64,000 nt of DNA, from the NCBI RefSeq assembly GCF_027580225.2, contig NC_073360.2, forward strand, positions 12,053,501 to 12,117,500, written 5' to 3'. Numbering within the stretch: the first letter of the stretch is position 1; the number at the start of each line of letters is the position of its first letter. A program made the translations under genes and the position numbers. The DNA is from Misgurnus anguillicaudatus. Taxonomy: Eukaryota; Chordata; Actinopteri; Cypriniformes; Cobitidae. The notes beneath the pieces were generated by a model, which saw only the letters and a list, made by a program, of their open reading frames with translations, ran no database searches and was not told where the DNA came from. Below are positions 20,583-30,845 of the stretch, in pieces.

Positions 20583-23500
20583 GTGAGTGCAGTTTACAAA
20601 TGCGCGCGCCGCAAGTGTTGCGCACTGAACGCGTTCTGATCTATATAAAAAAATTGGAAGTAGCCTCATTTAACAGCATTAGACAACGTCTCGACCAACT
20701 ACGTATGTGTCTGAGTTGTTAAAGTGCTTTGCATAGTTTTTGAGTTATTATGGGGCCATAAATGCTGTGCGTAAACTAAAGGATAGCAAAATGATAAGAA
20801 TAATAAAACGCATGTTGTTTAAAATGAACCTTAACCCTTTTTGATTTAAAGCCCCTTCATTGTCCAAAACAGCCTCCACTCTCACAATTTCTACCTTATT
20901 AATTTAAATGTTTGATATAAAACACCTATTTTAGCTTATTTTAATGCTTGTTTTGTCTTGTTTTAAATGATTAAGTCATCTTGAAAGTTTGGGGAGACCC
21001 CTGTGGGCTACAGACCTAATACGGAGTTGTGTGGTCAAAAATACTAAGTGTAAAATTACTGTACAAGAATAGGACACATGACATAAATGCATTATCTACA
21101 CAAACACAAACAAACAATACCTGCTAGTAAAGTATTAAAGCCCTTTACATTACAACATGTAGTATTATGTATTGCTTTAATAATAATTGTAATAATAATA
21201 CTATAAAAACATAATAGTTCTTTTGTTTATTGAATGTTTAAGATTTTTCTCCTCGATTATGAATGGCTTTTGTCTAGTTGTCATTGTTCATATCTCCAGT
21301 AGTCCCCCACAAGCATGTCTTTGTGTTATCTATGTGTAAAGCTCTTGCGCAACTACGCCTGACCTATAAATCCGGCTTATAAAATCCGTTGGGTCCACTT
21401 GTTGCAAAATCTCTGAGCTGATATTGTATGCTGGTTCACCATGGTGATGTCATCCTCAACCCCTGGAACAAGATCTGGCATCTGCAGACTGATTTCAGAG
21501 CAGTTACGCAATTCAACAGGTGGCACTTTGGGGAGAAAGGGGCTGAATTAGGGATCATATGACGGGGATTTGGAGACAATTACACAATGGCTCCTTAAAG
21601 GCTAAAACGCTTTGAAGTGGCATATCACCAAGATCTCGGTTATTGTGTTTCATAGTTCACTTTACAGTGGCATGTTGGAATTAACTTACTTTCCCATCGA
21701 TTTTGTACAGATTTCTTTATACAATGAATGAAAGGCTGAGATAAGCGACACCCAGAATTATCAATACACCAGCAAACTGAAATTTAAGTCCTTAATCTTG
21801 GCATCCTTGCTGCATGAAAGAAGTGATTGTGGATTTTTGAACAAATCTTTTTAGTGACTTTCATTCGTGAATCAAATTAATTTTATTCTGTGACTCCATG
21901 ATCAAGGTCAAAATTATGAATTAGCAATTGAAATTTCAGTCTTAGACAAAGTTTGTATTGCTTTTACAAAGCTTGAGCACTTTTATGATATGTGAAGGCC
22001 TGCTTTTGTTCACAATGTCAGGTGACTCAATGGAAACAGGTGTGTGTTTGTCTTTTGAGTAAAGTGACTCATTATTTTTTCTTTTTTTAGCGGTTGTACA
22101 GGTGGATGGTCAGCCTGTCAGACTTCAGCTGTGTGACACTGCTGGACAGGTAAGAGCTTAAGTGCACCTTCACATTGGTGTATAAATTAGTCAAATGTTT
22201 AAACAATACGAATGGGATCTCGCCACTTACTATCCTAAAAATAAAGTTTCCTTAAGTGTTCTTTTTCAGACTGTATGGGTCCATAAAGGACCTTTAACAT
22301 CTGCGTATGCTTTCAAGCTACAAAGCGGTTTTGTAGTGAATGAAAGTACTACAGACTATTAAAAGCTAAAAAAGAAATGAAGTTTAAAGTATATTTGACT
22401 CTCTTGGAGAACCAAAAATGGTTCACCTACATTCTCAGAAAAATGTACATGAAGGTACAAAAGTTGTCACTGGGGTGGTACCTTTATAAAAAGTACACTT
22501 TTGTACCTAAATCATGCATATTGGTACCGTAGAGGTACATACTGGCACCTCAAGGGTACATATCTGTACTTAAAAGGTACATATTAGGACCTTTTTTTAT
22601 AGACGTTTCAGCAGTAACAACATAAACATGCAGCTTTCGTGGTTATCACGTAACTTCCGGTTAACTCTGGGAAGAATAAGTAACAACAAAGTCCTTTTAA
22701 AGTAGTTTATTTATATAAGAAGTAAAATAAACAACACGCAGATTACATAAGAACCCAAAACTTTTGTTATTTTCGACTAGGTTTGTGTTTAAGAGTTCGG
22801 TTTCAGCAAGTAGTCAGACTATTAAACAAACACAAACCAGAAGTAAAGTTCGAACCAGAAGCTTATCGCGTCACCGCACGTGCGCCCGATGAAACAGTCT
22901 ATACACTCTATTGCTGCGTTCACACCAGTTGCGGTAGAGGCGTCAAGCACGAGTGATTTTAATGTTAAGTCAATGTGAAGATGCGTTCTCGATTTCGCCT
23001 CATTCACGCGTCTAGTTTGCAAATGGCGCAAATTGAGCATTGCCGAACTTTGCCGAAATTTGAACTTTGGCGGAAAAACGCGCCGCATTAACCAATCAGG
23101 AGCTTGCTCTAGTAGTGATGTGATTACAGGAAGCGATCGGAGTCGGAGAAGCCCCTCCCATGACGCAAATTTCCGCATGACTGTCTCGATGACTAGAATT
23201 TCACTCGCGGTTTTCACGCACGAATGAAGCAAGTAAACTCAAAATGTTCAAGCGGCAAACTAGACATGGTAGATGCGAAATGAACGCCTTAAACACGGCA
23301 GGCGTGAACCCATGATAAAAAATGCTGGGTTATTTTTAACCCAGCGTTGGGTCAAACCCAGACTATTGGGTTGTAATTGAACCTGTGCTTGGTTGTTTTA
23401 ACCCATTGTTGGGTGAATTATAAATATTTTCTGGGTTAATTTAACCCAACTGCTGGGCTCGACCCATCTGACCCAATGTGGGGTTAAAAATAACCCAGCA

Positions 23501-25582
23501 TGTTTAAGAGCATAAGGTAATTTTGTACCTTTTTCTGAGAATGTATGACATCACTGCGAATAAACCCTTTTAAAAAAAGTGTATGTTCGCCTCCAGCATT
23601 TACGAAAAGTGGGTCTTGCGTTACCTCACATTTTCCAGTCGTTCCTATTTTCTCACGTTTGTTTCCATTTCATTTGAATGTCTTGCATCAGAATCAAATT
23701 CCCTTCTGTTGCTTGCTGAAAAGAGGATTTGGAAAGTGATTGAAATGCCAAACGCCTAGCAATCGGATAAGATCAGAGCTGACACCATACTGTGAGGAAA
23801 TCATAAAGGTGAAGGGAACAATCCTCAAGCTATTGGCACCGTAGTTATTGGAGCTCACACAGGCTTAGACAAAGTACCGCGCAACCGCCGGTTGTACCTC
23901 CGAGCATCGCTTCTTACGCCAAACATTTTAATGCCATTTGTTAATAGCTTCAGTTGTGTAACTAGATTTCAAATAATTTCCATGTTCCAGTGCGGCGTGT
24001 TTGCATGTCAAAAGATTTTATTCATTGAATCGATTCAAATTTCCACTGTATTGTTTGAATTCAATTTCCGAACAAAGACAGACTTCGCCCTTTTAGTACA
24101 TAAACAATAAATCCTTTTATACACCAATGCAGGGACAAGCTTGGCGAACCAGTTAAAGTAGGTTATACCGCAGTCTTTCATATAAGGAACGAACATAGCC
24201 AAAAGCAGAAAAACAAAAGGATAGTTTTACAGGGAAACAAAAGTCTCTCGCTTGTGGAATCAAACCGGATTTAGTATATTCCAATTATGTTTTGCAGGTG
24301 TCCAGATTAAACGTTCAATCATACGATATCTGTTTGTGTCTCATGTATAGCATTGCATTAACAGTGCAAAATGTCATAGGTTCATGCATATTGATAAAAA
24401 TGTATACCTTTTGGATAAAAGCATATGTTGAATGCATGTTAAATGTCAGTGAGGCAGTATGTAGAGACACATTTGAGAAAGTAATTCATATCCGAGAAGT
24501 TTGTAAAACAAAGCAAGATAAAACAAAGGTATTGAAAACATAGATGCGAGAGAGAAGTGCTGTTCTCCAAATGTTCCTCTGATTTATGTTTTCATGTACG
24601 GCGTGAACGGGACAGGGTGTGCCAGAGTTAAAAACTTTGGCCGAGTTTTAAAGATTAAAGTGCTCGCTGCACGTTCCACATGCAATGTTCTTTGCAAACG
24701 CCAGCCTGTAATTTCGTTTAATTGCTCGGGGGAATTATAAAACTCCCCAGAGTGGCTTAAGAGATTTTATTGTTTGAATAACAATTTGGGATCCTGTAAA
24801 TGATTTTTGAGAAGGCCTCACAAGGATTTTACTTGCGCAACCATGTAAATAATGTCTGTAATGATGTGCTTTGGTAATCACTACGAAATGAAAATTTTAT
24901 TATTCGCTTGCGCCATGAGATGCATGGAAAACGAGAAGATTTTTATTGCTTTTCCTCACTAAATAAACATATAATTTCATGAGTCATACAGGTTGGGGTG
25001 AATAAATGATATTATATTCATTATTTGGTGTAGCGTTTCTTTTAAATGAATAGGTGCATCTTGATTGAGGAGTCATCGAGTTGTTTGTACATCACATTTA
25101 CCCCCTCTTTTATTCTCTCATCACAGGACGAATTCGATAAATTGCGTCACTTCTGCTACACGCGAACCGACGTCCTCCTGTTGTGCTTCAGTGTGGTTAG
25201 CCCCGCCTCCTTCCAGAACGTCAGCGAGAAATGGGTACCGGAGATTCGCCGCCGTTGTCCCCTCACACCCGTGTTGCTGGTGGGCACCCAGTGCGACCTG
25301 CGCCAGGACGTCAAGGTCCTCATCGAACTGGCACGCAGACGCGAGCAACCCGTCCCGGAAGAGGACGCCCGCGTGCTCGCGGACAAAGTCGGAGCGGTAG
25401 CCTACGTGGAATGCTCCTCCCTCACACAGAAAAACTTGAAGGAGGTGTTCGACGCCGCCATCTCCGTAGGCCTCCGACATTCAGACCGGAGAGCAAGGAG
25501 AGAACGGAAGGTCAACAGTACTGCTGATAAAATCAAAATAATCTCAAAGTCATGGTGGAAAAAATATATCTGCATACAGTAG
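20384..25582 (+). CDS. rhou: RHOU/Wrch-type atypical Rho GTPase
   Basis: Exons 20384-20582, 22091-22149 and 25127-25582 join in frame to 237 residues. The N-terminus is proline-rich ([11 protein letters not shown], residues 9-19), as in RHOU, where it binds SH3 adaptors. The GTPase motifs are complete: P-loop GDGAVGKT (35-42), switch I effector Thr60, DTAGQ (82-86, catalytic Gln86), TQCD (140-143) and ECSS (181-184). A basic stretch (RRARRERK) precedes [16 protein letters not shown] is a fast-cycling CDC42 relative that drives filopodia, PAK1 signalling and cell migration, and is Wnt-responsive. AFDxFSAVVxVDG and [15 protein letters not shown] fit RHOU better than RHOV. The tail lacks one cysteine of the usual CCFV. 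Teleost paralogue assignment (a, b or an extra ohnologue) is open. Confidence 0.93.
20583..22090 (+). other. rhou intron 1
   Basis: About 1.5 kb. Unlike the other large introns here, I see no transposon ends in it. The block at about 21240-21640 is of more balanced composition and looks unique, making it a candidate conserved regulatory segment. No second gene or RNA seen. Confidence 0.4.
22091..22149 (+). CDS. rhou: rhou exon 2: switch II lead-in
   Basis: The 59-nt exon has acceptor TTTTTTTAG and donor CAG|GTAAGA. It encodes [20 protein letters not shown] once the split Ala67 codon is included. It carries the DTAGQ motif with the catalytic-position glutamine. Confidence 0.92.
22916..23313. 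repeat. Nested repeat with TTCACACC / GGCGTGAA ends
   Basis: Starts GCTGCGTTCACACCAG and ends GCAGGCGTGAACCC, roughly inverted. It is related to 6205-6450. Open frames on both strands reflect CpG-rich repeat sequence, not genes. Confidence 0.5.
23322..23501. mobile_element. 180-bp palindromic MITE, GCTGGGTTATTTTTAACCC ends
   Basis: The ATGCTGGGTTATTTTTAACC end mirrors GGTTAAAAATAACCCAGCAT. TTGGGTYAAA-type words are repeated internally. It is nested in the mariner-type MITE. Confidence 0.75.
24350..24450 (+). mobile_element. tRNA-derived SINE tail fragment
   Basis: CATGCATATTGATAAAAATG, TATACCTTTTGGATAAAAGC and TTGAATGCATGTTAAATG match the tail module of the other SINE pieces. The head is lost. 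Confidence 0.45.
24560..24990 (+). promoter_or_regulatory. Candidate enhancer block in rhou intron 2
   Basis: This block shows no repeat ends and has mixed composition. It contains a perfect inverted pair ATTGTT-TGAAT-AACAAT (24769-24785), the arrangement of opposed SOX sites. A GGGGAATT...AACTCCCC near-palindrome lies at 24729-24747, and a homeodomain-like TTTAATTGC at about 24717-24725. It lies 140-570 bp before exon 3. Function is inferred from motif layout only. Confidence 0.3.
25127..25582 (+). CDS. rhou: rhou exon 3: G4/G5 motifs, insert region, C-terminal tail
   Basis: Acceptor CTCATCACAG. Encodes residues 87-237, from DEFDKLR to ICIQ, with TAG at 25580-25582. It carries TQCD, the Rho insert segment (about 149-172) and ECSS. 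The last codons read TGC ATA CAG, so a single cysteine stands at the -3 position. The exon is much richer in C and G than the flanking sequence, as expected for coding. Confidence 0.93.
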   Translation, partial: DEFDKLRHFCYTRTDVLLLCFSVVSPASFQNVSEKWVPEIRRRCPLTPVLLVGTQCDLRQDVKVLIELARRREQPVPEEDARVLADKVGAVAYVECSSLTQKNLKEVFDAAISVGLRHSDRRARRERKVNSTADKIKIISKSWWKKYICIQ

Positions 25583-26038
25583 CAACAATGGAGCAGATCT
25601 ATCATAGAGGAATGAAGAATCTGATAGACACTGGAAAACTTTATAGTACTCGTATGGATGATAAGACTCGGTAGAGTGTCCACGAGAGCAAATGTGTAAT
25701 GATACTGATAGCTTCTCAGTATTTCAACCTCAGTACGTTTGAACATTGAATCATTTCTTCAATCGCTTTACTGGAATTCGAACAGTGCTGGTTATTCCCA
25801 GTTCTTGATGGACTGAAAAAAAGACATTTTATTATGGTTTTGAAAATCATCTACTGCTTTTGTTTTTATAACCAAATATGGTGCAACACTATATACTTTA
25901 TATTTATTTAGCCATGTCGCCTACCCGAAAAATGCATGAATATCCAGGTCGCATGTTATTGATCCCAGCATGCTGATGGTTCTTCAAAAATTTTAAGTAT
26001 TTTGGTGAACTTTTTTTTAAAGCATATTAAGAGGCAAC

Positions 26039-26331
26039 TAGAGATGCATCGATATAATCACATCGGTTGATAAAAGCGGCTAACAAAATTTCTTTAAAAA
26101 CTGCAGATAGTCATGGCCGATATATCCTGTCAATCAAAAGAGAACAAGAAAATGCAATAAATGTAATGTTTATTGTTCAATATTAAAGGTCATTATATAA
26201 ATGAATAACATGAAAATGAATTTAATCTTCAGAATGTAGTTAATGCAAGTTTATATAACCCCCAAACTATCTGTATCGGCAGATATCAGTCTGAACAATC
26301 GGTGGGAAAATTTTATATCTGTGCATCTCTA
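26039..26331. mobile_element. 293-bp hAT MITE in the rhou 3' UTR, perfect TSD
   Basis: The ends TAGAGATGCATCGATATA and ATATCTGTGCATCTCTA are inverted. GAGGCAAC is duplicated exactly on both sides (26031-26038 and 26332-26339). ATCGG/CCGAT words near each end are typical of hAT elements. No coding content. Confidence 0.88.
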
Positions 26332-26996
26332 GAGGCAACCCAAAAAAGGTTCATTCATATCCCAAAGCTTTGTACTGAAATGAAGCAGATGTTCATTGTG
26401 TGCCTTTATTTGATCATTTTGATTCATTAAGATCATCAAGTGTAAATGAACACTTTTGTCTTTGCAATGTGAAACAAATTGTGTTTAATTTGGGCTTTGC
26501 ATGAAATGAGTTGCATAAAGGTGAAAGGTTATAAGCGACAGGTCCAATTTGCGTTTGTTAATGCCAAATCTTTGTTTAACTGTCTTTTTTCTATTTGTAA
26601 TGTGCCATGTTTAATACAAAGTTATTTGGCCGCACCCTCTTGTTTAACCAGCGGCCAATGAGATTTGTTGAATTTGCTTCTCATTATTCAGAAGCCCAGA
26701 TTCAGTCAGTCAGTCAGACATCAACCAAAAACAACAGAGCGCAACAGGAGGAGGGTTCCAAAAGTAAAAATTCGGTCTGTTTGGTCTTCAGACAAAATTA
26801 TTTTGAACATCTATGTCTTTCAAGACACGATGACCATGTACTTCAAGGTTACTCAGAAATAAGAGTTACTTCAGTGGAAATCATAAATGTGTATGAACTT
26901 ACTATGATCTTTGAATATTTCAATGATTCGTATGGGGAGAAAATTAAGTCTTTAGTCTACAAACTTGGCCTACACACTGTAATTTGTATATTTTGT

Positions 26997-27002
26997 AATA
27001 AA
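26997..27002 (+). terminator. Candidate proximal poly(A) signal of rhou
   Basis: AATAAA about 1.4 kb after the stop. The following sequence is only weakly GT-rich (ATGTGGGGTTGG). Confidence 0.35.
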
Positions 27003-27287
27003 CTGCAAATATGTGGGGTTGGATATTGGAGAGTCTTTATAGATTTATATAAAACCATGACAGATTTAGTTAATCTAAAAAACTGAAATGTAAAAAAACT
27101 TCTGGAACCCAGATGGGCGTTAACTTTTGCGTCCCATACACCACACCTGTTTTATTGTCACAGAGTAATCTATTGTCGATTTGTACAATTATGATTGTAT
27201 TTTAACTTTCTTTTACTTTTAAAACACTCCTGTTTGGACGGCGTAAGAGTGTTTGGGTTGCTGACTGCTATCCGTGATTTCATGGAA

Positions 27288-27293
27288 AATAAA
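27288..27293 (+). terminator. Candidate distal poly(A) signal of rhou
   Basis: AATAAATGTG is followed within about 25 bp by TGTTTGTGTGGTTTATTGTG and TGCTGTTTG, a strong GU-rich downstream element. This is the better of the two signals. Confidence 0.55.
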
Positions 27294-27493
27294 TGTGATG
27301 TTTTAACTAAAACCTGTTTGTGTGGTTTATTGTGCTGTTTGTAATCATTCATCATGCACATTAAAAATAAGAAAGTAAAAGTGCAGGGATGCCATAAAGG
27401 AACGATTTTTCATTCGCCAAATAACATTGTCTCTATTTCCCTATTGTGATGTATATCCAAGCAAAACTGCTTCTGAAATAAGGAAAAAATAGG

Positions 27494-28208
27494 CAGGGTT
27501 CCCACGGGTCCTTGAAATCCTTGAAAGTTTCTGAATCTGGGGATGGAAATTCAAGGCCCTGGGAAGTTTTTGAAAATATACATACATAGATACAGGTCAT
27601 TGAAAGTGCTTGAATCTATTTTATAGAAGAAGTTTTCTGGAAAAAAAATCCATATTATTCCCTGTGTAGTGTAGGATAATATCATAACAATTGTAGACTT
27701 TTTAAACACGCGTGCTAAACTGTTCGCTTTAAATGCTTATATCTTCTGTATACGAAGGTTACTTCATACCAAAAAGCTTTTTTTGCATAGTTGTGTTTGA
27801 CACATGAAAACGTCTCGGGTTACGTATGTAACTGTTGTTCCCTGAAAAGGGAACAAGACACTGCGTCTACCTTGCCATACTGCCTGCGTCTCTGTAACGC
27901 CGTCTTTGGCAATATTTCAGATAGCGATATACATCCTGGCTCCCGCGTCACCCTGTCTTTGTCGTTAAGCCTCACCATTGGTTGAATTCGATATACACAT
28001 CCAGACGCACTTTCCCTTGGAGGCGTCCCCATAGTGTCACTGCAGTGACGCAGCGCGAGTTCCCTCGAAAGGGAACTGTAACAATATATTTTTAAGGTAA
28101 CACGATGTAATCTTGCTCTCACTTGAAATGTGTCCCCACATTTACTTGGACCTGGAAAGTCCTTGAAAGGTCCTTGAATTTGAAGTTAACGTAGGTGTGG
28201 GAACCCTG
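27494..28208. mobile_element. CAGGGTTCCCACGG element with nested repeat
   Basis: The ends CAGGGTTCCCACGGGTCC and GTGTGGGAACCCTG are inverted. CCTTGAAA words recur near both ends. AATAGG abuts both ends (27488-27493 and 28209-28214). A second repeat, about 27808-28095, interrupts it. Confidence 0.65.
27808..28095. repeat. Nested repeat with GTTCCCT...AGGGAAC hairpins at both ends
   Basis: Starts CGTCTCGGGTTACGTATGTA with GTTCCCTGAAAAGGGAAC (27838-27855). It ends GTTCCCTCGAAAGGGAACTG. It is a frequently dispersed cyprinid repeat type with no coding content. Confidence 0.5.
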
Positions 28209-28640
28209 AATAGGGCGTGACTTGATTTCATCCATTGGGAACTGATTGGATTGTTGGAAATATTAAAGGCATTGCAAACAAAACAAACAAAAATAAAATA
28301 CAATCAGGGTTTTGGCTAGGTGGGTTACAGCTATGACCTTAATCTTGTGAGATGTTGGGTTTAGGATTAGGTTTGGGGGTAGAATAAGGATAAAAACAGC
28401 ACTCATCTGGCGAGATTTCATGAGATTTAGCTCGTTGCTTTATCCCTTCTAGCCACAACGGATGATTAGCTGCAGCTAGCCCTTCCCCCTAGCGCCATAA
28501 CTCTTGACAGGAAGAGACGGGAAATTGTTTCGAGGGGATGTGGAGGTTAACATTTTTGATAAAAAATTATAAGGGCACATGAATAAAAAAAATGAAGTGC
28601 ACAGATTTATATTTATTGAAAAACCAACACAATCTCAGGG
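28209..28640. repeat. GACAGGAAG / ATTTTTGAT-family repeat, copy 1
   Basis: CTTGACAGGAAGAGACGGGA, TTTCGAGGGGAT and ATTATAAGGGCACATGAAT recur in related form at 30140-30345, 31165-31260 and 41520-41725. No target site could be defined. Confidence 0.4.
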
Positions 28641-30130
28641 CAATTTGTACATATTTTACGAGGTGGTTAATTCGTACGACTACTTTTGTATGTTTTGTAC
28701 AATTGGCATTGGTTTTCGCCCATGTGTTATTTAGGATTTGAGGCAAGGGTTATTGGTGATTTTTATGATAATAGTATGCTTTTGCATGATTCACATTGTA
28801 GGATTTATATAAATTAGCCAACTCCTAAAATGCGTATGAATTTTCGTGAGATGTCATAGGATATGAAAATAGGATATTCTATAAAAAATTAAAATTTGTC
28901 AATTAATGTAAACATTTTACACCACAGATAGCCTTTCATGTAACGGAAAGCTTCTGTGGATGTTAAGATTTCTTTATTGAACCATACAGCCTGACCAAAG
29001 GCCATTTTAGGAAGCTTTATTTTTAAAACTGTAGCTAGACACAATACTTTTTATAACAGTCGACATGCCACATATGCTTTACCCAGTAAGTGCACGTACT
29101 GTACATCACTGAATCGTCTGTACTGCACACATGACAGTTTCAATGAATACAGTCCTGTGTCTTGCCTAGCATTCTCATTCAAGAGCAAACAACAGTTACC
29201 CTCAAACCATAATATGCATTCTTGAATACAAGATAGCTGGTTAGATATGGATGGGACTATAGTTGAAAGACATAGCACACACCATACAATCTAAAAATAC
29301 AAGAAACATCCATTTAAAAAGTTCAGAAACATATTTCATAATCAAAATTGTGAAATAAAAGGCATCAAATATCTTAAAGATTACAATCAAAGACTTTTGT
29401 AAGCCAGTGGATGTGAATTATCCTGCATGTTCACTTGAACCCATATGAACTCCTCTTATGTAATTTCTGGGAATGTTACTGAATGTGTGAACCTTGACAC
29501 AACATGAAATAAAGTTTGGTAATGAGTTTTGTCGCAGTTTTATGGATGCTATGAGAATGTCCTGATCTCAGAGATGGGTTTAAGTTTAACAATGTGTTGG
29601 CGAAAGTCCTTTCTGATGTGTAGAACTTTGCACAGTCTTAAGTCTGTTGTTATGTGTGTGTGATGTAATGTGTCGGGTCCCTTTGAGAGGCGCTGATAGG
29701 GGCCCGCTGATAGGATTAAAACCAGCAGCAGTGTGGTCTCATTTTGAGCACAGTTCTGACACAAATCTGTTTTTAATATATGTCTGCTGGCTTAATGGTG
29801 GTTTGCTTTAGATCAATTAAATCTTATTACACACATTTTAATAACCGTGGTCTTGTTTCGCAAAGATCAAAACATTTGCCTCTAACTATCACTATTATAA
29901 TGGCTCAAACTTTGTGAAACCTAATGTTGTTTACTAACCTTTACAATTTTAAAGCTCATTTTTTGTGGACACAAATAATCCAAATTATACAGTTTGTATG
30001 ATTACATAATTTAATTATGGATATTTTGTGCCTTTGGGAGCATTGCCATGTAAACATCATAAAATAATTATTTGTTTTGAGGTAAGGTTGAGTAAATAAT
30101 ACCAGAATGTTCATATTTGGATGAAGGTCT
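28641..30130. other. Gene-free stretch after rhou
   Basis: No exon seen. The 29313-29410 segment (GAAACATATTTCATAATCAA...CTTTTGTAAGCCAGT) is repeated at about 31401-31490, so part of this interval belongs to a low-copy repeat. Confidence 0.4.
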
Positions 30131-30139
30131 CCTTTAAAG

Positions 30140-30345
30140 TCCCCATGAAATGGAAGTAGTGATTGTCTTTTTTCCACATCAGAATTGATACAGACTGATT
30201 GGATCATTGGAAGTTGGACTATGTTGCTAATTGCTAATCGCTGCAATCTTTTCCCAGGCAGAGAAAAGTCTTCGAAAGCCCCACCCTCGTGCCACTTCTC
30301 ATGACAGGAAGTGAAGCGAGGTCGTTTCAAGGAGGGGAGGAAGTT
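30140..30345. repeat. GACAGGAAG-family repeat, copy 2
   Basis: CCCCATGAAATGGAAGTAGT and ATGACAGGAAGTGAAGCGAG, then GTCGTTTC, relate it to 28209-28640 and 41520-41725. Confidence 0.4.
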
Positions 30346-30570
30346 AAAGGACAAGTTGGGTATTTTACACTTAAAGCCAAATCTTGCCAAATCTTGCACG
30401 AAAAACAGCAAACAAGTAATAATAAACCGAAATAAATCCAAATGCTTTACCTTAAAGATCAAAATATTGGGTCCATCACACAAGAGCCAAAAAGCCTTAA
30501 CGGTTATGCGCCAAAACGGTATGTAGGTACAAAATAGGCGAGGACCTGGCAACACTGCAAGAGCAGCCTC

Positions 30571-30845
30571 ATGCTACGTACACACCAAACGCAGGACATC
30601 GCGTTACCCGCTCTAGATTACTCGCGGGATTTAACTTTGTTTCATGCAAATTTTTCGCTCGAGTTGAATATTTTCAACTTGGGTAAAGACGCGTTTGAGG
30701 TGAATAGCGAGTGTTTTCGCGACAAACGCACCGTCCATATCGCGTCATTCGCATCGCCCCACGTTTGGACGCATCTGATTGCGTCTTTGCATTGACTAAT
30801 TGCGTAATTACGTGTAAATACATGCGTCTGGTGTAAACCCACAGT
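30571..30845. repeat. GCTACGTACACACCAAACGC repeat, copy 1
   Basis: Shares ATGCTACGTACACACCAAAC, GCAGG.CATCGCGT and ACTCGCGGGATTTAACTT with 47030-47240. The right end TGCGTCTGGTGTAAACC is roughly inverted to the left, so it is likely a MITE. Confidence 0.5.

Larger units (their letters stand above)
22430..23543. mobile_element. Mariner-type MITE (TA target) with two nested repeats
   Basis: The ends CATTCTCAGAAAAA and TTTTTCTGAGAATG are inverted and flanked by TA (22428-22429 and 23544-23545), as for Tc1/mariner-class elements. GGTACATA/GTACC words fill the left arm. The internal units at about 22916-23313 and 23322-23501 look like later insertions. It sits in rhou intron 2. Confidence 0.65.
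25583..27310 (+). other. rhou: rhou 3' UTR
   Basis: About 1.7 kb from the stop to the second poly(A) signal. It is AT-rich, contains the hAT MITE at 26039-26331, and has no further exon. Short open frames near 26600-27086 lack any recognisable protein feature. Confidence 0.5.

Noticed and set aside
22822..23232. 136-codon minus-strand frame in rhou intron 2
   Set aside because: Falls within a dispersed CpG-rich repeat also seen at 6205-6450.
20384..25582. Assignment to RHOV rather than RHOU
   Set aside because: The switch regions (AFDx[20 protein letters not shown]) and the SKSWWKKY tail match the RHOU pattern. RHOV has ALDTFS and ELWDTAGQEDFDRLR-type motifs as I recall them.
29956..30555. 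199-codon minus-strand open frame
   Set aside because: Spans a dispersed repeat and AT-rich flank, with no domain or credible splice context.
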